Counted from the stretch's first letter, positions 44,558-53,920 are shown. The stretch: DNA of 64,000 bases from a bacterium (GCA_030604405.1 JAUVVY010000018.1:1-64000), one strand, 5' to 3'. Notes: generated from the sequence alone by a model not told the origin. Translations and numbers: made by a program.

Positions 44558-46876
44558 ATGAGGTGCGTTATGACCTACATGCTGATGTGCGTGCTGTGCG
44601 TGATGATGGTGTGCGCCACCGCGCAGGGCCAGAAGGCAGATGATAAGCTGATTGACCACGGAGTGGCCGTCCCGCTGGCCGAGCGCCGTGGCGTGGTGAC
44701 CACCCAGGACGCCAATGGTAAGAACCTGGCCATTGCCTGCAGTCTGGACTTGAATCCTCGCGGCTGGATCTTGGTCACTGACATTGACAGTGGCGAGACC
44801 ACACAGATTCAATGCCCCGAAGGTGTGGGCAATTCACCGCCCTACGGCTCGCTTATGCACACCAACGGCAAATTCTACACAACGCAGGGCAGCGTGCTGT
44901 TGGAATTTGATCCCACTTCGCGTGACTGGACTTTCCACGGCACTCCCTCTCCGGCGGCAAGCTGTTATCTGTCGTTCACCGAGGGCCCTGACGGCATGGT
45001 CTGGGCCGGCAACGCCTACACCGCCGGCCTGATCTCGTTTGACCCCGAGGCCCGGGAAGCGCAGGACCACGGGCGGCTCGACGAGGCGCAGAAGTATCTT
45101 TCGGCGCTGGCTGTTGATGACGCCGGCTGGGTCTATGGCGGCATCGGCACTGCTCGCTGCAACATCGTGGCCTACAACCCTGAGACCGGCGAAAAGATCC
45201 AGATTGTGGACGAGGCCAAGCGCAAGGTCGGCACTGCCAACGTATATCGCGGTGAGGACGGCAAGGTTTATGGGAGGGCCGAACTGGCGGACGGCGCACA
45301 ATTCTACCGCCTCTACGATGGCAAGGCCGAGGTCATACAAGAAGCCGACATGGGCCCCAAAGCGCCCACGGGAGCCATCGGCTGGGGTAACAAGCGCGGC
45401 AGCCTCCCCGACGGGAGGCAGCTAGTCAACTACAGCATGACAGATAAATGGCTGGAGGTGCGTGACCCCGAGACCGGCGAGACCAAACACATCGAATTCG
45501 ACTACGAATCAGAAGGCACCCACCTGCGGGTCATGACCGCCGGCCCCGACGGCAAGGTCTATGGCAACTCGGCGCATCCCTCGCGCGGAGTGACCTACGA
45601 TCCAGAGACTGATGTCCTGGAGTATCAGCGCGGGGCCATTGCACGAAAGGGCTTTGCAACACAGGGCAAGTACATCATCGGAGGCCACTACGGAGGCGGC
45701 AGGCTGTACGTGTTTGATACCACCATGCCGTGGAACATGGCTCCGGTTGCCGCGAGCCTGCGTGGCGGAATACCGGCTATGGAGCTGACAAAGCTGGCCG
45801 AAAGCGACGCAGGCAAGATTGATTACATCGAGAGCCACGACCTGGTACTATTCCGCGCAGACGATTACGGCGGCCAGATTCACTTCCCGCTGGAGGCAGG
45901 CGACGACGGACAATACTACCTGATTATCGCGCCCTACAAGTCGCCCGGCTATTGCACCGTGCAGTTTTCGCTTGACGGTACGGAGATCGGTGAACCGTAT
46001 CCAGGATATGCCAAGGCGGCAGAGTCCGGCCCCTTCCAGACATTCGGCCCCCTGCAGCTCAAGGCGGGCGAACACCGGCTCAGTGTCAAGACCATCAAAG
46101 CTGAGGCCGGCAATCCCTGGATCGGCATCAACGCCATCAGCCTGACCAAAGAGCAGCCGGACGGCGTGATAGCTGAGGCCCAACCGCCCAATCCCCGACT
46201 GGTTGCCACGTTCTCCCCTGACATCAACGTCCCCTGGGGCGCAGCCGCACATCCCGACGGCCAGCATGTGATGATATCAGGCCCACCCGGCTACGGCTAC
46301 CTTGGCGGCGGCATCGGCATCTACAACCTCGAGACCGATGAGGAAATGCTTCTGACCCACGAGCAACTCATCGAAAACCACTGTGTCACGGCGATGGCGC
46401 CGCTGGACAACGGGGACATTGTGTGCGGCAGCAGCGTAGGCGGCGGCCATGGCACCACAGCGGTGGCTAAGGAAGCTGTCCTGTTCGTTCTGGACTGGGA
46501 GACGAAAGAGATCAGCTTCCAGACCGTGCCGGTGGCCGGGGCCAGTGCAATCCGCCTGATGCGTACGGGCCCCGACGGCTTGGTATATTGCATAGCGGAC
46601 GCCTCGGGCTTCTTCGTCTTTGACCCCGGCAAGAAAGAGGTCGTGCATGACGAGAGCCTGGGCGAATATGGCGGCACACCGGTCAACGGCATGGAGCGCG
46701 GCCCCGACGGGAATATCTATGTGATCTTCTCAGAGGCGATACTGAAGATCGCGCCGGGCAGTTTCGAGGTCGAGAAGATCGCCGACACGCCGGCCTCTCC
46801 GACCGCCGGCATTGCCGTCGTCGGCGGGCGCGTCTATTTCGCGATAGGATCGCATCTGTGGAGCGCGAAATTGTAA
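44558..46876 (+). CDS. Secreted two-propeller protein, array copy 3
   Basis: 772 aa from ATG 44558 (AAGGAG upstream); the longer frame to 44435 lies in the tail of copy 2. Signal peptide region MRCVMTYMLMCVLCVMMVCA. Strand motifs WILVTDIDSGETTQIQC, FYTTQGSVLLEFDPTSRDWT; central FRADDYGGQIHFPLEAGDDG and LQLKAGEHRLSVKTIKAEAG; second half with AAHPDGQHVMISGPPGYGYL. It ends IGSHLWSAKL. With copy 5 it shares the start MR-V/CxM, PVNGMERGPD and IGSHLWS-x-KL, so copies 3 and 5 are the closest pair. Confidence 0.75.
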   Translation: MRCVMTYMLMCVLCVMMVCATAQGQKADDKLIDHGVAVPLAERRGVVTTQDANGKNLAIACSLDLNPRGWILVTDIDSGETTQIQCPEGVGNSPPYGSLMHTNGKFYTTQGSVLLEFDPTSRDWTFHGTPSPAASCYLSFTEGPDGMVWAGNAYTAGLISFDPEAREAQDHGRLDEAQKYLSALAVDDAGWVYGGIGTARCNIVAYNPETGEKIQIVDEAKRKVGTANVYRGEDGKVYGRAELADGAQFYRLYDGKAEVIQEADMGPKAPTGAIGWGNKRGSLPDGRQLVNYSMTDKWLEVRDPETGETKHIEFDYESEGTHLRVMTAGPDGKVYGNSAHPSRGVTYDPETDVLEYQRGAIARKGFATQGKYIIGGHYGGGRLYVFDTTMPWNMAPVAASLRGGIPAMELTKLAESDAGKIDYIESHDLVLFRADDYGGQIHFPLEAGDDGQYYLIIAPYKSPGYCTVQFSLDGTEIGEPYPGYAKAAESGPFQTFGPLQLKAGEHRLSVKTIKAEAGNPWIGINAISLTKEQPDGVIAEAQPPNPRLVATFSPDINVPWGAAAHPDGQHVMISGPPGYGYLGGGIGIYNLETDEEMLLTHEQLIENHCVTAMAPLDNGDIVCGSSVGGGHGTTAVAKEAVLFVLDWETKEISFQTVPVAGASAIRLMRTGPDGLVYCIADASGFFVFDPGKKEVVHDESLGEYGGTPVNGMERGPDGNIYVIFSEAILKIAPGSFEVEKIADTPASPTAGIAVVGGRVYFAIGSHLWSAKL

Positions 46877-46903
46877 GCTCCCGCATCAGCCAAGCTGCGG
46901 CTC

Positions 46904-46992
46904 CTGGAAGCGGCTTCAAAACCTCCTTTGCGGAGACTCACAGACCCAGGGACTGTCCCCCCATCCACACCGGGTTTTGAAACAGCTTCCAG
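46904..46992. repeat. Short inverted repeat after array copy 3
   Basis: CTGGAAGCGGCTTCAAAACC (46904-46923) and GGTTTTGAAACAGCTTCCAG (46973-46992) are inverted with two mismatches around a 49-base centre containing GGGACTGTCCCCCCATCC, a motif that recurs near 303-320. A small element or a structured terminator region. Confidence 0.5.
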
Positions 46993-47069
46993 TGTTACGA
47001 CAGCAGGGCAGCGCATAAAGTACAACCTGTCGTTTCGTACCGCCGCAGCTCGTAGAAAGGGTGAGTTAG

Positions 47070-48974
47070 ATGAAATGCGTGACAGACTTAATGATGATAG
47101 TCTTGCTTGGCTCCACGATTATCTTGGCCTGCGCTCAGCAGGCACAATATCCCAGAGATGCCGGCAACGGCTTCAAGGACTACGGCGTGGCCGCCCCGGC
47201 GCAAGAAAGCCGTGGTGTTGTCGCTTGCAAGGATGACAACGACCATTATCTGGTGCTGGGTAACACAATGGACTTCCTCCTCGTCACCGATATTGATACG
47301 GAAGAGACCACGCAGTACTGGATGCCTGAAGGCGTCGCCGGCTCCTATCCTTACGGCTCGATAATGGCAAGCAATGGCAAGTTTTACATCTGCCACGGCG
47401 CGACTTTCATGGAGTTCGACCCCACAGCCCGCGACTGGACCTTCCACGAGGTACCGGAGGGCAGGGATGGCTGCTATATCGGCTTCACGGAGGGCCCCGA
47501 CGGCGTTATCTGGTGCGGCGGATGCCCGAATACCCGCCTGGTCTCATTCAACCCGGAAACACGGGAATTGAAAGACTACGGTCAGATGGACGAAGCGGAG
47601 AAGTATCTTAGCAACCTAGCCGTGGACAGTTCCGGCTGGGTCTATGGCGGTATCGGTACGGCCAGGTGCAATATCGTCACCTGCAATCCCGCTACGGGCG
47701 AAATAATACAGCTCATGGACGAAGCGGATCGCAAGCACGGCACGGCAGTCGTTTACCCGGCGGAAGATGGCAAAGTGTACGCCAGCTACGGCGGGCAGCA
47801 TTATCGCTGCTTCGAGGGCAACATCGAAAAGATCGCCAAAGAAGCAGCCGGCAAGCAAAAGTCCGTTGGCAACATCGGCTGGGGCAACACGAAATTCGCT
47901 CTGCCCGACGGCCGCCGCGTCGCTGCCTACTCGATGCCCGAGCGCTATATGAAGATCCACAACCCCGAGACAGATGAAACCAAGACGATTACCTTCGACT
48001 ACGAGACCGTAGGCGCAAGCCTCACCAGCCTTGCCGCCGGTCCCGACGACAAGATTTACGGCTCCTCCTGTCACCCTATGCACTTCTTTGTGTACGACGT
48101 GGCCGAAGACAAGCTGGAAGACTGGGGCCCGGTGCCTGGCATCGGCGGCGGCAACTTCTGCGCTATCACCACCCAGGGCGCCCATCTAGTGGGCGCCGAA
48201 TACGCCGGTGGGCGACTGTATGATTATGATACTGCCAGGCCGTGGGATCCCGCCGGCGAAGGCGATGCCAAGAACCCGCGCATGTTGGCCAAGTGGCACC
48301 AGGACATCTGTCGGCCTCGCACCGCCCTGGCCCATCCGGACGGCAAGACCGTCATGATGGCCGGTTTCGCAGGCTATGGCCTCTGCGGCGGCGGCATCGG
48401 CATGTACGATCTTGAGACCGGCGAAGAGCTCCTGCTTGCTGCCGATGAGGATGTGCTGCCCGGCCACAGTACCATCACCCTGCAGGCGCTGCCGAACGGG
48501 AACCTGGTCGGCGGCACCAGCATCTCAGCCCCCGGCGGCGGCCACACCACAGCCACCGAGGCGGAGCTATACATTCTCGACTGGAAGACCAAGAAGGTAG
48601 CCTTCCGTACAGTGCCGGTGCCGGGTGACGGCAATATCATCAGCATCCAGGTCGCCAACGACGGTCTGGTCTATGGCCTGTCCGGTAATTCCACCTTTTT
48701 CGTCTTCGATCCCGACAAGCAGGAACTGGTCCACAGCGAGAGCTTTGCCGAGTACGGCGCTGTGCCGCGCCATGCTTTGCATGTAGGACCGGACGACAAC
48801 CTCTACGCTCTGATGAGCAGGACGATCGTCAAGCTAGCGATGGGCACATTCGAGCACGAGAAGTTGGCCGACACGCCTGTGCCTATCTCTGGCGGTGGTG
48901 CGCTGCATAAGGGCGTGCTCTACTACGCCTGTGATACACATTTCTGGAGCTATGATGTGCCCGGCCTGGACTAA
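47070..48974 (+). CDS. Secreted propeller protein, array copy 4 lacking the central domain
   Basis: 634 aa. AAAGGGTGA before ATG 47070. Signal MKCVTDLMMIVLLGSTIILAC has ILAC at the end, a possible lipobox, so this copy may be membrane-anchored unlike the others. First half as in the array (LLVTDIDTEETTQYWMPEGV, FTEGPDGVIWCGG). The sequence then jumps from TARPWDPAGEGDAKNPRM straight to ICRPRTALAHPDGKTVMMAG, omitting about 130 residues that form the central domain in the other four. Close to copy 1 in the second half (GLCGGGIGMYDLETGEELLL). Confidence 0.75.
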   Translation: MKCVTDLMMIVLLGSTIILACAQQAQYPRDAGNGFKDYGVAAPAQESRGVVACKDDNDHYLVLGNTMDFLLVTDIDTEETTQYWMPEGVAGSYPYGSIMASNGKFYICHGATFMEFDPTARDWTFHEVPEGRDGCYIGFTEGPDGVIWCGGCPNTRLVSFNPETRELKDYGQMDEAEKYLSNLAVDSSGWVYGGIGTARCNIVTCNPATGEIIQLMDEADRKHGTAVVYPAEDGKVYASYGGQHYRCFEGNIEKIAKEAAGKQKSVGNIGWGNTKFALPDGRRVAAYSMPERYMKIHNPETDETKTITFDYETVGASLTSLAAGPDDKIYGSSCHPMHFFVYDVAEDKLEDWGPVPGIGGGNFCAITTQGAHLVGAEYAGGRLYDYDTARPWDPAGEGDAKNPRMLAKWHQDICRPRTALAHPDGKTVMMAGFAGYGLCGGGIGMYDLETGEELLLAADEDVLPGHSTITLQALPNGNLVGGTSISAPGGGHTTATEAELYILDWKTKKVAFRTVPVPGDGNIISIQVANDGLVYGLSGNSTFFVFDPDKQELVHSESFAEYGAVPRHALHVGPDDNLYALMSRTIVKLAMGTFEHEKLADTPVPISGGGALHKGVLYYACDTHFWSYDVPGLD

Positions 48975-48988
48975 CTGACCGAATCAGG

Positions 48989-49111
48989 CCGGGTAGCTTC
49001 GAGGTCGAAGAAATCGCCGACCCGCCGGGGCCGATCGAGGTAGAACTCGCACTGGTCAAGGGGCGCGCCTATTTCGTCATAGGAACGCACCTGTGGAGCC
49101 CTGGAATATGA
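48989..49111 (+). pseudogene. C-terminal relic of a sixth array member
   Basis: Fifteen bases after the stop of copy 4, an open frame reads PGSFEVEEIADPPGPIEVEL, then VKGRAYFVIGTHLWSPGI and a stop. This aligns with the end of copy 3 (PGSFEVEKIADTPASPTAGI then FAIGSHLWSAKL). There is no start, so it is the remnant of another paralogue lost by deletion or unequal recombination. Confidence 0.75.
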
Positions 49112-49172
49112 GAGTGCGAGGCAACAACCCTTGCCGTAATCATGAAAACGCTGGCAACAAAGGAGAGAAAAG

Positions 49173-51476
49173 ATGAGGTACGTCATGAGTATCCTGGTAG
49201 CAGGTGTGATGTGCGTTGTGCTGACGCCTGCCTTTGCGCAGGAGGCCAGGCAGGACGAGAGGTTCATTGACCACGGCGTGCCCGTGCCGTTAGCCGAGTG
49301 CCGCGGTGTTTACGGCGCGCAGGATGAGAACGGCAACAGCCTCGTCATTGTCGGAAGTCTCGACCTCTCCCCTAGTGGCTGGATACTGGTCACCGACGTT
49401 GATACCGGCGAAACGCAGCAGATATACACGCCTGAGGGGGTGGCTAACTCCCCGCCCTATGGCTCACTGGTGGCCAGCAACGGCAAGTTCTACACCAGCC
49501 AGGGCGGCATATTTCTGGAGTTCGACCCGACCTCGCGCGAGTGGACTTTCCATGGCCGCGCGCCCGGCGTTGGCGCTATGATGTGTATCGCCGAAGCCCC
49601 CGACGGCACGATATGGGCAGGCAGCGTCTATCACGCCAATCTCACCTCCTTTGATCCAAAGACAAAAGAGATCAAAGACCACGGCAGCATGGACGAGCAG
49701 AAATACCTCTCCTACCTGGGCTTCGATGACGCCGGCTGGGTCTATTGCGGCATCGGCACAGCCAAATGCAACCTCATCGCGTATCACTCCGAGACCGGCG
49801 AAAAGCGCCAGCTTATCCCGGAGGATCAGCGCAGGGTCGAGAGCGGGCGTGTCTGGCGAGGCGCGGACGGCAAGCTCTACGGCACTGCGCCACTCAAGGA
49901 CGGCACCGTGTATTATCTGCTCGACAACGGCGAAAAGACCCTTGTTGACAAAGCTGACCTGCCGGCTCGGGCGGTGCCGCGCGGGACCAAACCCAAACTC
50001 CCCGACGGCCGCATAGTCAACACCTTCGACATGCTCGAAAAGTACATGGAGATCTACGACCCCGACACCGGCCTGACCAACCGCATCGAATTCGACTATG
50101 AATCTGAGGGCAGCATGGTACGCGTTCTGACTCATGGCCCGGACGGCAAAATCTACGCCAACTCATCTCACCCTTCCCGTTTCATCTCCTACGACCCGGA
50201 GACCGATGAGCTGAAGTATTACCCGGGTGCGATCGCGCTCAAGGGCATGGACACTCAGGGCAAGTATGTCTTCGGCGGCATGTACACAGGCGGCAGCCTC
50301 CACGTATTCGACACCACAAAGCCCGTCAACCTGCTCCCCGAACCGCCCAATATCGTAGGCGGCCTCTCTCCTGCCCAGCTCCTCGAAGTAGGCGCAACCG
50401 AGGCAGGCAAGCTCTTCCTGCACCAAGACCGCGATGTGCTGATGTTCAGGGCCGATGACTACGCCGGCAAAGCTGATTTCAAGGTCGCCGCGCCTGAGGA
50501 CGGCCAGTATTACGTCCTCGCCGCCATGTGGCAATCGCCCGGCTACTGCTATGTACGTTTTCTCCTGGACGGCGAAAAGATTAGCGGGGATATTCAGTGC
50601 AGGAGTTCAGCTCTCCAAGTCGCGCCGATAGTAACACTTGGCCCCTTTGACCTCAAAGCCGGCGAGCACCAGTTGACCATGCAGACGATCAAGGGTAAGA
50701 ACTCGAAGCATCCGTTACTCGCGCTCCGAGCAGTAACACTGACCCGCCAGGACCCCGAGGAAGTGACAAGCAAGCCCCGGGAGAACAACCCGCGACGCGT
50801 CATTGACCACTCCCGGCCCGACGTCAACGTGCCCTGGGGAGCTTTTGCCCACCCGGATGGAAAGCACATCCTGATCGCCGGCCTGCCCGGCTACGGCCGC
50901 GTCGGTGGCGGCATGGACATCTACAACCTGGAGACCGGCGAGACGCTGAAATTCACCCATGAGGACCTCATACAATACCACAGCACCATCCCGATGCAGG
51001 CTCTACCCAACGGTGACATAATCGCCGGCACCACCGTTTCAGGCACCCACGGCGGCGAAGCTGTCGAAAAAGACGCCGTCATCTGGGTCCTGGACTGGCA
51101 GACCAAGAAGGTCAAGTGGCAAACGGTGCCGATACCCGAAATGTCCGCCATTGGCCGCATGAAGATGGGCCCTGATGGCAAGCTCTATTGCACGGGCTCC
51201 GATGCGGTGTTCTTTGTCTTCGACCCGGAAAGCAGGACGGTTCTGCACCAGGAAAGCCTTGAAGAATACGGTGGTGTGCCTGTCAACGGCATGGAGCGTG
51301 GCCCCGATGACAATATCTATGTCGTGCTTACCAAGGCGATAGTGAAGATCACACCGGGCACGTATGAGGTTGAGAAGATCGCCGCCGCCCCGGGTGACAT
51401 CAGCGCCGGCATCGGCATCACTGGCGGCCGCATCTATTTCGCGATAGGCTCGCACCTCTGGAGCATAAAGCTATAG
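49173..51476 (+). CDS. Secreted two-propeller protein, array copy 5
   Basis: 767 aa. AAAGGAG seven bases before ATG 49173. Signal RYVMSILVAGVMCVVLTPAFA. First half: WILVTDVDTGETQQIYTPEG, FYTSQGGIFLEFDPTSREWT, IAEAPDGTIWAGSVYHANLT. Central: DVLMFRADDYAGKADFKVAA and LKAGEHQLTMQTIKGK. Second half: WGAFAHPDGKHILIAGLPGY and GVPVNGMERGPDDNIYVVLT, ending FAIGSHLWSIKL. Same architecture as copies 1-3; closest to copy 3. The last full member of the array. Confidence 0.75.
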   Translation: MRYVMSILVAGVMCVVLTPAFAQEARQDERFIDHGVPVPLAECRGVYGAQDENGNSLVIVGSLDLSPSGWILVTDVDTGETQQIYTPEGVANSPPYGSLVASNGKFYTSQGGIFLEFDPTSREWTFHGRAPGVGAMMCIAEAPDGTIWAGSVYHANLTSFDPKTKEIKDHGSMDEQKYLSYLGFDDAGWVYCGIGTAKCNLIAYHSETGEKRQLIPEDQRRVESGRVWRGADGKLYGTAPLKDGTVYYLLDNGEKTLVDKADLPARAVPRGTKPKLPDGRIVNTFDMLEKYMEIYDPDTGLTNRIEFDYESEGSMVRVLTHGPDGKIYANSSHPSRFISYDPETDELKYYPGAIALKGMDTQGKYVFGGMYTGGSLHVFDTTKPVNLLPEPPNIVGGLSPAQLLEVGATEAGKLFLHQDRDVLMFRADDYAGKADFKVAAPEDGQYYVLAAMWQSPGYCYVRFLLDGEKISGDIQCRSSALQVAPIVTLGPFDLKAGEHQLTMQTIKGKNSKHPLLALRAVTLTRQDPEEVTSKPRENNPRRVIDHSRPDVNVPWGAFAHPDGKHILIAGLPGYGRVGGGMDIYNLETGETLKFTHEDLIQYHSTIPMQALPNGDIIAGTTVSGTHGGEAVEKDAVIWVLDWQTKKVKWQTVPIPEMSAIGRMKMGPDGKLYCTGSDAVFFVFDPESRTVLHQESLEEYGGVPVNGMERGPDDNIYVVLTKAIVKITPGTYEVEKIAAAPGDISAGIGITGGRIYFAIGSHLWSIKL

Positions 51477-51512
51477 TGGAAAAACATCGGTGAACAGGAG
51501 ACTAGATAACAC

Positions 51513-52139
51513 ATGGCATCTTCTGATTATTGCCGATTTACCGATATTAGACTGGCAAACTGGCCGGTGTACTTGATAGGCGTCCATGTCATTTTGTCGA
51601 GTCTCCTCAATATCGGCGGCGGATGGCTCCCAATATATGTGGGTGCGTATTCTGGCTCCCAACTCGCCGACCCGGAGGTAGCACAGGAGATGACCGTGTG
51701 GGCTGAAGAGCGCCAGCGAAAGCACGGCCAAGATGCCAAATGGTGGGACAGAGTTGACTCGCGCCAACTATTACAGGAACTAGAGCAACTCGAAGACTTG
51801 CCGAGGCCACTGGATGTCGTTGTTCCCCTCGCACGCAGCTTCACATCCTATGCACCCATACTTACGTACATTTACGTACCCTTCGGCCTCCTTGCAGGTA
51901 TCGGCTTGATGATATTCAGAAGATGGGGATGGTGGTGCGCAGTACTGTGGCTTGGAACGTGGATGATCGTAACCATAATCATGGCTGTAGGGCTTCGAAG
52001 CATTGCTACTGTCTTGTCTGCATCTTTGATGGGAGTGAATCTGGTCATTACGGCCGTAGCCCTTTGGGCGCTTTTCGTTCACAGGCCCTTGTTCTCCCAC
52101 GTACCTGTTGAGCATACCCCGTTGACTAGCGATCACTAA
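51513..52139 (+). CDS. Four-helix membrane protein of unknown function
   Basis: 208 aa. GGAGAC lies upstream of ATG 51513. Hydrophobic segments about residues 18-42 (VYLIGVHVILSSLLNIGGGW), 110-130 (APILTYIYVPFGLLAGIGLM), 138-158 and 165-190. Between the first two lies a charged loop with many Gln/Glu. I recognise no family. Codon usage looks less GC-rich than the propeller array, suggesting separate ancestry. It is followed by a possible YD-repeat relic. Confidence 0.6.
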   Translation: MASSDYCRFTDIRLANWPVYLIGVHVILSSLLNIGGGWLPIYVGAYSGSQLADPEVAQEMTVWAEERQRKHGQDAKWWDRVDSRQLLQELEQLEDLPRPLDVVVPLARSFTSYAPILTYIYVPFGLLAGIGLMIFRRWGWWCAVLWLGTWMIVTIIMAVGLRSIATVLSASLMGVNLVITAVALWALFVHRPLFSHVPVEHTPLTSDH

Positions 52140-52199
52140 CGCTTCGGCAGGCGGCCGAACCATCATGATTGGGGCGGATGAGATTACGAGTCTGGGCAC

Positions 52200-52337
52200 G
52201 GCCTCTCGAACTGATAACTCTTTCCAAAGCACCAACAGCCGCGAGCTGCCCGTATGCTGTTACTCCTCGGCGTTTTACAGTGCCGGCAACATGACGCAAA
52301 CCAAGTCAAGTAGCTACTACATGACGGAAGGTGGATG
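52200..52337 (+). pseudogene. Possible YD-repeat relic
   Basis: A frame ending at TGA 52335-52337 reads RTDNSFQSTNSREL, then SSAFYSAGNMTQTKSSSYYM. The FYSAGNMTQT stretch resembles the YDAAGNMTQ unit of Rhs proteins. Only one unit is recognisable and it lacks a start. Its stop overlaps the ATG at 52335. Support is weak. Confidence 0.35.
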
Positions 52338-52340
52338 ACA

Positions 52341-53426
52341 ATGCCAAAAGCAGGCAATTTCGAGCACGGGGTGGTAGCTTCCCGCCCCGACCAGATGTAC
52401 GGCTGGCCGGGCATAACTCGCGTCCAGGGCGACCATATCCTGGTCAGCGCCTCGGAGCGCAAGTACCATGTTGATCCCATCGGAAGAGAGGTGGTCATCC
52501 ACTCATACGATGGCGGCAAAACCTGGGAACTGCCCCAGGAGGTCTTCAATGGCGAGCTCGACGACCGTGACGCCAACCTCCTGACCATGGCTGATGGCAC
52601 GCTCGTTCTCACCTGGTTCACGTCCATCGCCTTTCTCAGATGGCTCGAGGATGACGCGTGCCCGGAGCCGTGGCGAGAGCGCTGGCTGGCCCGCGTCGAG
52701 CGCCAGGGCATTACACCCGACACCCCTGTCGGCGGCTGGCTCATCCGCTCCACTGATGCCGGACGCACCTGGGAGGCGGCCCATGAGATACCCATCGGCC
52801 ACCATGCCGGCCCAAGTGTGCTCAGCGACGACCGGCTCATTTACATCGGTTCCGCCGGCGTCGCAGGCCTTGCGCCGGTTTGGGAATCGGCCGACAAGGG
52901 CGACACCTGGGCGCAGATAGGAGAGGTCCGCGGGCCTTGCGCCGGCGATTCTCCCCACGGGGCTTTCAACGAGAATCACGTGCTGGAGTTGTCTCCCGGA
53001 CGCCTCCTGGTCGTCTTTCGCACCGAGTTCGAAGACCGCGATGCACGATACCTCCACCAGTCGAATTCCGAAGACGGCGGCCACACCTGGTCCGACTTAA
53101 AGCCCATGCCGGTCTGGGGATGTCCCCCTCATCTTATCCGCCTCAGTTCAGGCCCGATCCTGTGCGTTTACGGCCATCGCCGCAATCCCTACGGCATCCG
53201 GGGCGTACTTTCCTACGATGACGGAGACACCTGGGACGACGAGAACATCATTACCATCTACGAGTTCGACCAGCCGTGGGACATCGGCTATCCGGTTTCG
53301 CTGGAGGTAACTGCCGGCCACATTCTGACCGTGTATTATTGCAACCGCAAGCAGAACGTGGGCCCCTCGCTGGCCTATTCCGACGATCCCGGAGGCATTC
53401 TCTACACGCGCTGGACTTTGCACTGA
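52341..53426 (+). CDS. BNR-repeat sialidase/neuraminidase-like protein
   Basis: 361 aa from ATG 52341 with AGGTGG six bases upstream; ATG 52335 is too near the site. Five Asp-box motifs: HSYDGGKTWE, RSTDAGRTWE, ESADKGDTWA, NSEDGGHTWS and SYDDGDTWDD, the hallmark of six-bladed sialidase-type propellers. NENHVLELSPGRLLVVFRTE and GYPVSLEVTAGHILTVYYCN (with a late Tyr) fit the fold. No signal peptide is visible, so it may act on imported glycans or may not be a true sialidase. The nucleophile pair is not certain. Confidence 0.8.
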   Translation: MPKAGNFEHGVVASRPDQMYGWPGITRVQGDHILVSASERKYHVDPIGREVVIHSYDGGKTWELPQEVFNGELDDRDANLLTMADGTLVLTWFTSIAFLRWLEDDACPEPWRERWLARVERQGITPDTPVGGWLIRSTDAGRTWEAAHEIPIGHHAGPSVLSDDRLIYIGSAGVAGLAPVWESADKGDTWAQIGEVRGPCAGDSPHGAFNENHVLELSPGRLLVVFRTEFEDRDARYLHQSNSEDGGHTWSDLKPMPVWGCPPHLIRLSSGPILCVYGHRRNPYGIRGVLSYDDGDTWDDENIITIYEFDQPWDIGYPVSLEVTAGHILTVYYCNRKQNVGPSLAYSDDPGGILYTRWTLH

Positions 53427-53460
53427 ACACCCTCAGTTCGGATTATCCTTGACCGCGTGG

Positions 53461-53787
53461 GTCGGGCTTTCCACTGTAGCTATGCAGGTTTTTGGTTTAT
53501 GACTAGCGCACGGCTGATCGTAGGCGATGGCGGGATGACAAGCCGTGGGCCGGATGGGGACCCCACCCACGCCTTGGGGCGTGGGTTGCCCCCATTCGGC
53601 CCCTCCGGAAGGCTACGGCAGTAGCAAGTAGCTGTTGCCGTCAGGAGGGGCCGAATGGGGATGAGAGTTTCGAAGAAACTCGAAGGGGCCCCCATCCGGC
53701 CCAAGGCGTATCACAGTACCAGCGCCTACAATTACAGATGGATGAGCCACAGACCAGAGATTTGCATAACTACAGTTCCAGCCCGAG
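53461..53787. repeat. Palindromic element family 1 ends with core type 2, copy E
   Basis: 327 bp. Ends GTCGGGCTTTCCACTGTAGC then TATGCAGG, and TTTGCATAACTACAGTTCCA then GCCCGA. The core TATCACAGTACCAGCGCCTA, then CAATTACAGATGGATGAGCC matches copy D, while the middle (GGGGCCGAATGGGGATGAGA region) differs and forms its own hairpin. It fills much of the gap 53427-53920. Confidence 0.85.
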
Positions 53788-53850
53788 TTGGTGGTGGGAC
53801 TTCTCTCACTTGCCGACATTCTTTGCATGTACCCACCCACCGGCCACAGG

Positions 53851-53880
53851 TTTACAACCCGGCGACTCTCTGGCTATAAT
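53851..53880 (+). promoter_or_regulatory. Sigma-70-type promoter for yebC
   Basis: TTTACA (53851-53856) and consensus TATAAT (53875-53880) with an 18-base spacer, 41 bases before the yebC ATG. It lies just outside copy E. Confidence 0.75.
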
Positions 53881-53920
53881 AGAGGCCACCAAAGCGTACA
53901 CCTCGGAGGACTGGATAAAC

